Assembly: GCF_900148515.1 (NCBI RefSeq)
Contig: NZ_FRXN01000001.1
Span: forward strand, 682,001-746,000
DNA length: 64,000 nucleotides
Origin: Algoriphagus zhangzhouensis
Lineage (GTDB): Bacteria; Bacteroidota; Bacteroidia; Cytophagales; Cyclobacteriaceae
Reading direction: 5' to 3'
Shown here: one piece after another, positions 28,239-36,565 of the stretch
Position numbering within the stretch: position 1 is the first letter of the stretch
Layout of the letters: every line of letters begins with the position of its first letter
Position numbers and translations under genes: made by a program
Notes under the pieces: model-generated
Told to the model about the DNA's origin: nothing
Database searches by the model: none
Seen by the model: the letters and a program-made list of their open reading frames with translations, nothing else

Positions 28239-29630
28239 TTAATTTTGAAAGCCTAAACCAGCTGCAACTCTAGTCTTGGCTATGGCAATTTGGTATTTGG
28301 CTAAAAGTTCATTTAAAGTCAATCTGGAATCAAATACTGACACCTCTCTTGCATTTACTAGAAACAAACTACTTTCTCCAATTTCAAACTTCCTCATTTC
28401 TCCGGCAAGTAGTCTTTCGAGACTCTCAACATTGGTATCATATATAGAAACCTGATTTCCTATAGTTTTTAAGTTATTGATTTCAGACTCCAATTTGGTT
28501 CGTAGCTGCAATTCCTTCAATTCTCTACTATTCTCCTTGATATCAATTTTTGCTTTGGTCATTCCTAGAGAACCGCGAGCTTTCCTCCATAGAAGTGGTG
28601 TATAAACTGAAACTCCAAACTTGTAATTATTTTCAAAAAATTGGGATTGCTCAAAACCATCCATGCTTTCAACCAAGAAATTGTATTTAAGCTTAACCAC
28701 CGGTAAGATGGATTGCCCTTTTAGCTTTTTATCAATTTCCAAACCGGCAATTTCATAATTAACCAATTGCAAATCAGGATGTGCTCCTACTGCATTCCTT
28801 AATTCTTCTGGATCCACGATGTGATCAATTTCCTCCGATAAATCAGAAGGGATCAAAAGAGGGTCTAAAATCATGGGTTCTTCTTCCTCATTCCATAAAA
28901 AAGAATTCAAAATCTGACCTGCTGCGAAAAATTGATTTTGGGCGTTTTCAAGCCTGTATTGACGATTTAGCAACTGAGTGTAAGCTTCTACTGTATCAAT
29001 AGCAGCTACGTCGCCCTGCTCAAAACTCTTGATGATCCCTTCATATCTAAACTGGGTCAATTCAACAGCTTCCTGAATTGCTTGAAGGTTTGCATAAGTC
29101 AAAGACCAATTCCAATAAGCTTCAAACCCCTTCAAATAAAGCTCATTTAACATTTTCTGCCGTTCTACTTGAGTGGCATCTTGATAAATTTGAGCTTGTC
29201 TTAAGGCGGCCCTTCTTTCATCCATGATTAGACCTTGTCCAACATTGACAGAAGCTCCAGCAGCAAACAACCCTCCATTTGGCACAGTACTTTCAGGGTT
29301 TAAATAATATCCAGAGTTCTGTTCGAAAGTTCCATTTAGCTCAATCCCAGCCCAAGTTGGGATACTCAAGCCTGCCTCCCTTTTATCGTAATACAAGGTT
29401 TCCTTGTAATCCTTTTTATCCAAGTTGCCATAAAGTAAAGGATCAAATCCGCCTCTTGCAGTTCTGACCTGCATATCACCTAATCTCAACTGGATATCAG
29501 CTTGTCTGGCCAGGGGATGATAGCTTTGTATCCATTCCAAAAACACCTCAAATTGTAAGGTGTCCGTCCCTTGGCCCTGACTGTTGAAGATCAGTAAAAC
29601 AGAAAAAATTACAGTGAATAGGTATTTCAT
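28239..29630 (-). CDS. TolC-family outer-membrane efflux channel
   Basis: 463-residue outer-membrane factor. A signal peptide (residues 1-19, ending SQG) is followed by long alpha-helical coiled-coil segments with heptad-like Leu/Ala spacing and two repeats, the TolC layout; LQFEVFLEWIQSYHPLARQADIQL is the usual start of the first repeat. It would form the exit duct for the ABC-HlyD pump encoded upstream. Its start overlaps the hlyD-like stop by four bases (ATGA), so expression is coupled. Confidence 0.87.
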   Translation of the reverse strand: MKYLFTVIFSVLLIFNSQGQGTDTLQFEVFLEWIQSYHPLARQADIQLRLGDMQVRTARGGFDPLLYGNLDKKDYKETLYYDKREAGLSIPTWAGIELNGTFEQNSGYYLNPESTVPNGGLFAAGASVNVGQGLIMDERRAALRQAQIYQDATQVERQKMLNELYLKGFEAYWNWSLTYANLQAIQEAVELTQFRYEGIIKSFEQGDVAAIDTVEAYTQLLNRQYRLENAQNQFFAAGQILNSFLWNEEEEPMILDPLLIPSDLSEEIDHIVDPEELRNAVGAHPDLQLVNYEIAGLEIDKKLKGQSILPVVKLKYNFLVESMDGFEQSQFFENNYKFGVSVYTPLLWRKARGSLGMTKAKIDIKENSRELKELQLRTKLESEINNLKTIGNQVSIYDTNVESLERLLAGEMRKFEIGESSLFLVNAREVSVFDSRLTLNELLAKYQIAIAKTRVAAGLGFQN

Positions 29631-30982
29631 TTTTTCTCTTTTGCCAATTGATCTTTTTGTTCTTGGGTATAGTAGTCGGCAGGGAAACCGTTTAGCTGTC
29701 GCCAGATTTCATACCAGACAGGTACATCGTTCAATAAGGCAATTCCATCTGCACCAGAACCCATTCTCAACATTTCTGGCCAAGGCTCTTCCTCAGGATC
29801 TTCTATTACCAATACTCGGTATTGATTATTGGATCCTGCAAATTGATCCATAGCAACTACAACTCCCCCAAATGTACCATTCGAAATTTGAGGCCATCCG
29901 GAGAATACAATCGCAGGCCACCCGTCAAAAATAAAGCGGACTTTATTTCCCACTTTGATTAAAGGAAGATCAACTGGCTGGACATACATTTCTACAGCCA
30001 ATGAAGCATCAGCAGGTACGATATTCAAAATAGCATCTCCTTCTTTGATGGTTTCTCCTATACCTACTTGTATAGCCCTAGCTAAATACCCATTCTGTGG
30101 AGCCAAAATATAGCGAAATCCAGTCCTCGCTTCATAGTTGGAATATTGGTTTTCCAATTTGGAAACTGTGGCTTCTGCATCAAACTGAGAAGACATAGCA
30201 GAATACATATCGGATTCAGCCTTTGCTAATTTGTCTTTGAATTCATTGTCAATAGTTTCCAACTCAATCTGTGCTGAGATCAAAGCATTTTGACTACTTA
30301 GATAGTCATTTTCTGCAGCAATTACTTTCGTTTGGACATCCTGAAACTTTAACCTTCTGCTTTCTAGATCTGTCAAAGATCTTAGTCCTTCTTTATACAG
30401 GGCTTCCCAGCGTTCCAATTGTTGTGCTCCAATCTCATAATTAACCTGTGCTTGTTGAAATTTGATACTATCAGATTCCACCTTCAGCTCAGCCATTTTA
30501 AGTTTATTGTTTGCCTGTTGGATCTTTAAAATATTGTTCCTTTTTAATGCTTCGATTTGATTTTTGAGAGCATCTACTTTACCACCATAAGATTGGGCAG
30601 ACAAGGCTTTTGAATCGACCTGTTGTTGGGTTCTAGGTAAAAGTAAAGAATCGAAATATTCATCCTTAATCTCAGAAATCTGAAGTATAGTATCTCCTTT
30701 TGCTACATAAGCACCTTCACTGACATACCACTTTTCGATTCGACCCGCAATGATAGAGTGAATTGTTTGAGGTCTCTGATCTGGTCTCAAAGCTGTCACA
30801 TATCCTTTGGATCGAACATTTTGAGTCCATGGAAGAAAGAGGATCAAAAAGAAAACTAAAACGACAGCCGTCAAAATTCTAACTCTCTTTTGAGCTTCCT
30901 TAACAGGAAGAGTCATCACGAGACTTTTCGCCCCGCTGAATGGGATTGACTCTTTTATTTTTGTTCTGGAAATATTCAGCAT
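29627..30982 (-). CDS. HlyD-family membrane-fusion protein
   Basis: 451-residue periplasmic adaptor. It has one N-terminal membrane segment (about 35-53), a biotinyl-lipoyl half-motif GRIEKWYVSEGAYVAKGDTI near 90-110, a long helical hairpin (about 125-275), and the second lipoyl half APQNGYLARAIQVGIGE with beta-barrel domain beyond. It bridges the ABC transporter and the TolC-like channel. The gene starts three bases after the ABC gene and overlaps the TolC-like gene by four bases. Confidence 0.9.
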   Translation of the reverse strand: MLNISRTKIKESIPFSGAKSLVMTLPVKEAQKRVRILTAVVLVFFLILFLPWTQNVRSKGYVTALRPDQRPQTIHSIIAGRIEKWYVSEGAYVAKGDTILQISEIKDEYFDSLLLPRTQQQVDSKALSAQSYGGKVDALKNQIEALKRNNILKIQQANNKLKMAELKVESDSIKFQQAQVNYEIGAQQLERWEALYKEGLRSLTDLESRRLKFQDVQTKVIAAENDYLSSQNALISAQIELETIDNEFKDKLAKAESDMYSAMSSQFDAEATVSKLENQYSNYEARTGFRYILAPQNGYLARAIQVGIGETIKEGDAILNIVPADASLAVEMYVQPVDLPLIKVGNKVRFIFDGWPAIVFSGWPQISNGTFGGVVVAMDQFAGSNNQYRVLVIEDPEEEPWPEMLRMGSGADGIALLNDVPVWYEIWRQLNGFPADYYTQEQKDQLAKEKK

Positions 30983-30985
30983 GAC

Positions 30986-32692
30986 TTAAAGAGCTTTATT
31001 TTTGAATGTTTGATAGGATGCCTGGTCTCCTTTAAATGCGACTTTTCCGCCATCCAGAACGATTAATTCATCAGCTAACTTGATGGCATTTTCATCTTTG
31101 GTGACTACTATCAGTGTCCATTCACCAGTCATGAGGTAGTTAATGATTCGCTTTTTGACATCCTCATACAAATGCAACAATGCATTTTCCATAATCATGG
31201 CCTTTGGCTTACCCATTAAAGATCTTGCTACCAAAATACTCTGGACCAATCTTTTAGAAAGTCCTTTACCTTCAGGTTGAAGTTCTGTATTGAGATCATC
31301 AGGCAATTGATAGATGTAGTCTTTCAAATCCACCAAATCCAAAATGAAATCCAATTGCTTCTCGTCAAATTCACGACCTACGATGATATTTTCCTGGATA
31401 GTCCCATGGAAAATCTGCTCCATTTCCAGACAATCCCCTACCATAGATCTGAATTTGTCCAATTGGATCATATCGATCGATAAATCATTAACCATGATTT
31501 TTCCTTGGTACTCCTCATATAATCCTGACAGCAATGCCAATAAGGCGGATTTTCCACTACCACTTTCACCGGTAACAACCACCTTTTGGCCTGGATTGAT
31601 GGTTAGTGATATATCAGATAGAATAGGTTTTTTAGCATCTATTGGTTGAAATGATACGTTTTCCATTCCAAACTTCAATCCTTTTGGTTCAGAAGTGATT
31701 ACTTTCTCGTTCCCTTTAGGATTCTCCAATTCCAAGTCCATGATATGCCCCAGTTTTTCTGTGGCCACCAAAGTGTCATAAACTGTTTCAAGTGAAAGAA
31801 TCAGTTTTTCAACAGAGTTTACTACTAATACAATGATTACCTCGGCAGCCACAAATTGGCCGATACTAATTTGATCATTGATCAACAACAAACTTCCTGC
31901 AACCAATAAACTGGAAACGATCAATACCTTAAAGGCAATCATGATCTTATATTGAAAAATCAATACAGCAAAATGTTTCGAGCGAAAGTCCACATAGTAT
32001 TGCAAAAGCTTATCTGCCCTCAGTATTGGAAGACGACTATTTCCTACCAATTTGAATGTGTTCAGAGTTCTTCCGATTTCTTCCAACCAATAGGCAGTAT
32101 CGTATTTATAGGAAGACTCCTTTAAGGCTGTTTCCATGCCTCTTGGTCCTGTGATATAGAAAATCAAACCCAGAATAAATACCAAACCCAATCCAAAAAG
32201 AATAAAAGTAGGATGGTAAACTGACAATAAAAGAAGGCCAAAAACTACTTGAAGTAATGCTGTGGAGAAATCAATCAAAATCTTGGAAAGCCCTTTTTGA
32301 AGGTTAACTGTATCGAAAAACCTATTGACGATTTCCGGTCCGTATTTTCCATGTAGGATCTCTGCTTTTACCCTAGGTAGTCGGTAAGCAATAGACAAAC
32401 CTGATTTGGTAAATATTCTTTGCTGCAGTTTCTCCATGATTTGAAGCTGCGAGATTTGAAGAAAACCTCCAAATGCAACACCTGCAGCTACTATTAGCAC
32501 CAAAATAATCCAAGAAGTAGATATCCTACCACCCAAAATAAAATTCAAAATCGCCTGAATCCCCAAAGGCAAAGTAAGGGTGATCAATCCATTCAGTATG
32601 GCGTAAAAATAAATGGAATAGACTTGGCTCTTTTCTTCCCTCAGTAACCTAAAAAAGCGTTTGAGAGGTGTGATACCAGAATTGTTAGTCAT
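30986..32692 (-). CDS. ABC exporter, fused permease-ATPase, with degenerate ATPase motifs
   Basis: 568-residue half-transporter with an ABC-type-1 membrane domain (about 25-310) and a C-terminal nucleotide-binding domain. Walker A is intact (GESGSGKS 375-382). The other motifs have drifted: the Q-loop Gln position is Glu423, the LSGGQ signature reads LSKRL (478-482), Walker B ends Glu502-Asn503 where Asp-Glu is expected, and the switch His is Lys532 (VVTKDENA). A homodimer of this protein would lack the usual catalytic Glu and His. No C39 peptidase domain precedes it. It sits between tetR (8-base overlap) and hlyD-like genes, so it should export a small molecule or peptide. Confidence 0.88.
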   Translation of the reverse strand: MTNNSGITPLKRFFRLLREEKSQVYSIYFYAILNGLITLTLPLGIQAILNFILGGRISTSWIILVLIVAAGVAFGGFLQISQLQIMEKLQQRIFTKSGLSIAYRLPRVKAEILHGKYGPEIVNRFFDTVNLQKGLSKILIDFSTALLQVVFGLLLLSVYHPTFILFGLGLVFILGLIFYITGPRGMETALKESSYKYDTAYWLEEIGRTLNTFKLVGNSRLPILRADKLLQYYVDFRSKHFAVLIFQYKIMIAFKVLIVSSLLVAGSLLLINDQISIGQFVAAEVIIVLVVNSVEKLILSLETVYDTLVATEKLGHIMDLELENPKGNEKVITSEPKGLKFGMENVSFQPIDAKKPILSDISLTINPGQKVVVTGESGSGKSALLALLSGLYEEYQGKIMVNDLSIDMIQLDKFRSMVGDCLEMEQIFHGTIQENIIVGREFDEKQLDFILDLVDLKDYIYQLPDDLNTELQPEGKGLSKRLVQSILVARSLMGKPKAMIMENALLHLYEDVKKRIINYLMTGEWTLIVVTKDENAIKLADELIVLDGGKVAFKGDQASYQTFKNKAL

Positions 32693-33362
32693 GTTGAATG
32701 GTGTTTACGACCAATTGATGAAAGAATTGATACCTGGAGGCTGATTGAATGCCATTCTCTGTCATTCCCGGTAAATGTTGGGAATGAAAAGCTTGCATCA
32801 GACTGGATTCCAAAACAGTAGAAACCAAGGTTTTTGGGTAGTTATAAGATGGGTTAATTTCGGAAATAATATTGGCTATCCTGTCACTGAATTTATAAAC
32901 TTGGGTAAAAAGTCCAGTTTCATGTTCTAAATCGACTTCTTTGGTTAAAAAGCCTTTCAAGGCTTCATTTACAACAATATCTCTTAAGGTTTCAGGATTT
33001 AAATATTCATTTTTAAGGAAAATTGGACCATCAGACATGAGCCTAATTGCCATCGATAAGCGTTCGGCCGAATCAATCATATTTGCTGTGCCATATACCA
33101 AATTGTGCTCCATCCAACCCCAATACCAGGCAGAGAGATAAAGCAAAAGTTTATGTTTATTATCAAAATACCGATAAATAGCAGCCTCTGTACTTCCAAT
33201 AACTTGTGACAGTTTTTTAAAAGTAAAATGTTCAAGTCCTAATTCTAAAATCATTTTAGACCCTTCTTGAACTATTGATTTTCCCAATTCAGAGCTAAAA
33301 GGTTCTTTTTGATACAAACAATTACTGACTTCAACTTTGATTTTGCTCAAAATTGCTTCCAT
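32685..33362 (-). CDS. TetR-family transcriptional regulator
   Basis: 225 residues. The N-terminal helix-turn-helix runs about residues 25-72 (IVQEGSKMILELGLEHFTF, KKLSQVIGSTEAAIYRYFDNK), with the typical YRYF recognition helix end; the rest is an all-helical ligand domain. It is the first gene of the tetR-ABC-hlyD-tolC operon and overlaps the ABC gene by eight bases. A perfect 8+8 inverted repeat 32 bases upstream of its start is a likely operator, so it probably represses its own operon until a ligand is bound. Confidence 0.88.
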   Translation of the reverse strand: MEAILSKIKVEVSNCLYQKEPFSSELGKSIVQEGSKMILELGLEHFTFKKLSQVIGSTEAAIYRYFDNKHKLLLYLSAWYWGWMEHNLVYGTANMIDSAERLSMAIRLMSDGPIFLKNEYLNPETLRDIVVNEALKGFLTKEVDLEHETGLFTQVYKFSDRIANIISEINPSYNYPKTLVSTVLESSLMQAFHSQHLPGMTENGIQSASRYQFFHQLVVNTIQHD

Positions 33363-33393
33363 AGTCTTTTTTCGGTTTCGAGTTTTTACGGAT

Positions 33394-33411
33394 TAAACCT
33401 AAATAGGTTTA
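33394..33411. promoter_or_regulatory. Palindromic operator candidate upstream of tetR
   Basis: TAAACCTA 33394-33401 and TAGGTTTA 33404-33411 form a perfect inverted repeat with two bases between. Its size and position, 32 bases ahead of the tetR start, fit a TetR-dimer site. Confidence 0.6.
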
Positions 33412-33582
33412 GTAAAACTTCGTGTTTTGTTAGTATTGTTAACAATAAAATAAAGTTAAGGTTTTTTATTGATAAGTTTTACCTGATAAAAAACCATAAC
33501 TATCTCAATATTAGTATATAGAAATGATTTCATTAACTTATCACTTTGTCCTATGAAGGAATTATCAAACATTTCTTAATTC

Positions 33583-35112
33583 ATGAACTTTCAACAAAAA
33601 TTTCGGCTACCCATCCGAAAATCAGTTTTTTGGCCTCCAGTTCTTTTCTTGATACTTACCCTTGTTGCATCAATACTCTTTTCTGGAGTTTTTGAAGAAA
33701 ATATGAAAGGAATACAATCTTGGTTACTCCAAAATTTTTCAATAGGCTATAGTTATCTCTCCTTTTTTATGCTGATACTTATTTGTTGGATCATGGTATC
33801 ACCACTAGGATCTTATAGAATTGGCGGAAAAGAAGCAAAACCACGTTTGAGTTTTCTTTCATGGTTTGCTATTGTTTTATGTACAACCATTGCAGTAGGA
33901 ATTCTTTTCTGGGGAAGTGCTGAACCCCTTTCGCACTACCTATTTCCACCTTCTTTTAAAAACATTGAACCAGCAAGCACTGAATCAAAAGAGTTCGCAT
34001 TGGGCGCTCTCTTTTTTCATTGGGGGTTTACACCCTATGCGATCTATGCCGTACCAGCTTTAACTTTTGGTCTTTTATACTATCATGGTAAAAATTCCTT
34101 TGAATTAGGCTTGATGATCAAACCACTTTTTGGGTCAAACTTGCCAAGTTTTTTGAAAAATGGAGTTGATATGCTCAGTCTCTTTGCAATGGTTTCTGGA
34201 ATGGCTGGAGCTTTAGGTGCCGGAATTTTAAGTTTATCTGGTGGGATTTTGCACTTAAGTCCGAATTCATCTCAAGTAGCTGTACCAGCTATAATCACTA
34301 TTTGCATTGTCAGCACGTTCATAATTTCAGCTAGTACCGGGATTGAAAAAGGAATCAAAAGGCTGTCACTTTTCAATCTGTTTTTCTTTTTCGGGTTTGT
34401 ACTCGTGTTCCTATTTATTTCCAAAGGGGGTGATTTCCTCAATTCATTGGTTCTAGGGATAGAAAATTATGGAAAAGAGTTTTTAGATCTGAGTCTTCAA
34501 TTGTCCGGGAAAGGTAATCAATGGACTTATGACTGGTCAGTTTTTAATTTTGCAATGTGGATGGCTTGGGCACCAATGGCCGCTTTATTTTTAGGGAAAA
34601 TTGCAAAAGGCAGAACAGTCAGAGAATTCATTTTAGTCAATTGTATTCTTCCTGCAGCATTCTGCTTGGTTTGGATGGCAGTATTTGGAGGTAGCACTTT
34701 GGGTTTTGCTTCAGCAGATCCTTATATGTATCAGGAAAGCTTTACGGAAAACGGCCCTGAATCCATTATTTACTTACTTTTCAAAGAGATCAATCAGGAA
34801 AAGTTGATGACATTTCTATTTTTAATCGGGATGTTTATTTCCTATGTGACAGCAGCTGATTCCAGCACCGAAGCAATGGCCAGTCTATCATTGAAAGGTC
34901 AGACCAAAGATGAGTTTAGAATACCAACTGGGATAAAAATCGTTTGGGGTTTGCTTGTAGGTGCAATTGCTTTTGTAATGATCTTTTATTCAGGAATAGA
35001 TGGAGTAAGAATCCTTTCGGCTATTGGTGGATTTCCCGCGTTCCTTTTTCTAATCCTAATTACAATAAGCTTGCTTTTGCTTTCTATCAATCCTTCAAAA
35101 TATCTAGATTGA
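33583..35112 (+). CDS. BCCT family transporter (betaine/choline/carnitine type)
   Basis: 509-residue inner-membrane protein with about twelve hydrophobic segments. The family core is present: WTYDWSVFNFAMWMAWAPMAA near residue 307 corresponds to the BCCT signature with its Trp-rich substrate box, and GRTVREFILVNCILPAAF follows. The signature is slightly off the classical W-x-W-W form, so the substrate may not be betaine. BCCT proteins use sodium or proton gradients and often serve osmoprotection. It diverges from the tetR operon and its last nine bases overlap the convergent DUF983 gene. Confidence 0.88.
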   Translation: MNFQQKFRLPIRKSVFWPPVLFLILTLVASILFSGVFEENMKGIQSWLLQNFSIGYSYLSFFMLILICWIMVSPLGSYRIGGKEAKPRLSFLSWFAIVLCTTIAVGILFWGSAEPLSHYLFPPSFKNIEPASTESKEFALGALFFHWGFTPYAIYAVPALTFGLLYYHGKNSFELGLMIKPLFGSNLPSFLKNGVDMLSLFAMVSGMAGALGAGILSLSGGILHLSPNSSQVAVPAIITICIVSTFIISASTGIEKGIKRLSLFNLFFFFGFVLVFLFISKGGDFLNSLVLGIENYGKEFLDLSLQLSGKGNQWTYDWSVFNFAMWMAWAPMAALFLGKIAKGRTVREFILVNCILPAAFCLVWMAVFGGSTLGFASADPYMYQESFTENGPESIIYLLFKEINQEKLMTFLFLIGMFISYVTAADSSTEAMASLSLKGQTKDEFRIPTGIKIVWGLLVGAIAFVMIFYSGIDGVRILSAIGGFPAFLFLILITISLLLLSINPSKYLD

Positions 35113-35484
35113 TTTCTTTTCTTTGTATTTTAATTTCCCCATACCATAGAGATAAAACACCTTAGAAAACCGAAGCATTGCAGGCAACAATAAAATATTG
35201 ATTACCACAATAGTGGTCAGATACATCCAAAGTTCCGGTTCAGCTACTAAAATATTGATTGCTACAAAAACAGTAATCACTAATGCAACAGAAAACGCAT
35301 AGCTGATATACATAGCACCATCGTAAAACCTTGGCTCAGGTTGGAAGTTTGCATTGCAACAATCACAGCTTTTATTCATATCCGTGAGTTTGTTGAAACT
35401 GAAAACTGAAACAGGAAACAAGTTCCCTTTTCTACATTGAGGACATTTAGCGCCTAACATAGACGAAACGATTCCTTTAGCCAT
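35104..35484 (-). CDS. DUF983 family membrane protein
   Basis: 126 residues: an N-terminal zinc-ribbon-like part with CPQC at about 14-17 and CDCC at about 40-43, the RFYDGAMYISY motif, and two membrane segments (about 60-80 and 86-105). This is the DUF983 pattern; the function is unknown, though relatives are often near cytochrome oxidase genes. The end overlaps that of the BCCT gene on the other strand by nine bases. Confidence 0.85.
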   Translation of the reverse strand: MAKGIVSSMLGAKCPQCRKGNLFPVSVFSFNKLTDMNKSCDCCNANFQPEPRFYDGAMYISYAFSVALVITVFVAINILVAEPELWMYLTTIVVINILLLPAMLRFSKVFYLYGMGKLKYKEKKSI

Positions 35485-35593
35485 ATCTTAATAATTTTCC
35501 CGAAAGTATAGATTATACACACCTTCGAAAGTGACTTAATTCACAAATGAAAATGATTTTCTGATCCTTAGAGGGCAAGGACCGGGAACTGAC

Positions 35594-35800
35594 TTAAGAT
35601 CCCAATTCATCCAATTCGTAATCCTTCCCTTTCCCCCATCTCAAAAGCTCTTCGATTGTATAATATTCTAGGGTCTCTAGGTCTTTTACTTTGAAATTGT
35701 CACCACTGAGTCTAGACATGATTTCCAATTTACGAACCTCTCCCTGATTGACGAGTAGATATCTCCTACCTACTCGGAGATTGTCAAGAGCTATTGCCAT
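35594..35800 (-). CDS. Small conserved protein of unknown function
   Basis: 68 residues, highly charged, beta-like, with LDNLRVGRRYLLVNQGEVRKLEI and EYYTIEELLRWGKGKDYEL. No signal or membrane segment. I do not recognise a named family, but its clean frame, three bases downstream of the DUF4920 gene, supports a real gene. The look is of a small SH3-like cytoplasmic protein; that is inference. Confidence 0.6.
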   Translation of the reverse strand: MAIALDNLRVGRRYLLVNQGEVRKLEIMSRLSGDNFKVKDLETLEYYTIEELLRWGKGKDYELDELGS

Positions 35801-35803
35801 AGA

Positions 35804-36346
35804 TTAAGCTTCTTTCCCTTCAATGATAACTCCCGTAGCCTCAAAAGTGATTTCTCTTTTTGGCTCAGTAATCATTTCGATTTCTTCCTTAGACTTACCT
35901 TGATCTTCTGCATAATGACGTTGGGTATCAACATCTGTCTCAGTCATGGTAGCTACGCCTTTCAAAATTATTGGGAAGCCTTGACTATTGGTAGGAACAA
36001 AAAATCCATAATCCTTGAAAGTCACTCTCATACTTTCACCATTTGGCAAGTCCATGGTGAACCAACAACCCTTGTTGGTGCAGACTTCCTGGATTTCTCC
36101 CTGAATCGTTGCTTCAACAGAACCTTTCTCTTCTACTTCTTTAATTAAATTTGGAATTTGAGTTAATAGGATCTTTGGCTCAGCAAAATCCTCCCCATAC
36201 TTGCCTGGAACTGTTTCTATTTCACCAACTACTTTTCCCATTTCATGGGTTTCTAAATCTGCAAAAGGATCTTGTGATTTGGAAGAACAAGAAAACAAGA
36301 CAAGTCCTGAAAGTAATAGCGTGTATATCGAATGTGCCTTTTTCAT
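35804..36346 (-). CDS. DUF4920 domain lipoprotein
   Basis: 180 residues with a lipoprotein signal (VLFS before Cys20) and an OB-like domain from about residue 35. EVCTNKGCWFTMDLPNGESMRVTFKDYGFFVP is the DUF4920 core, with two Cys that could bind a metal or form a disulfide. The function is unknown. The 68-residue gene follows directly, so both are likely one transcript. Confidence 0.82.
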   Translation of the reverse strand: MKKAHSIYTLLLSGLVLFSCSSKSQDPFADLETHEMGKVVGEIETVPGKYGEDFAEPKILLTQIPNLIKEVEEKGSVEATIQGEIQEVCTNKGCWFTMDLPNGESMRVTFKDYGFFVPTNSQGFPIILKGVATMTETDVDTQRHYAEDQGKSKEEIEMITEPKREITFEATGVIIEGKEA

Positions 36347-36565
36347 TTTGATAATTTTTTATAAAAATAGTGGAAGAGAATATAACAGAAGAATTTTCTC
36401 TGAATTTTTGAAATCAAAAATAGGCCTAATTTTCAAGATAGACCACACAATCGATTGCGAAAATTTAGGCTTAGAAAACTATTTGAAACAATTTTGCTAA
36501 CAAATCTTCCAAATCTTTAACAATGCTGTAATTTTACAGGAGATTCTTATAAATAGACCCTACTC

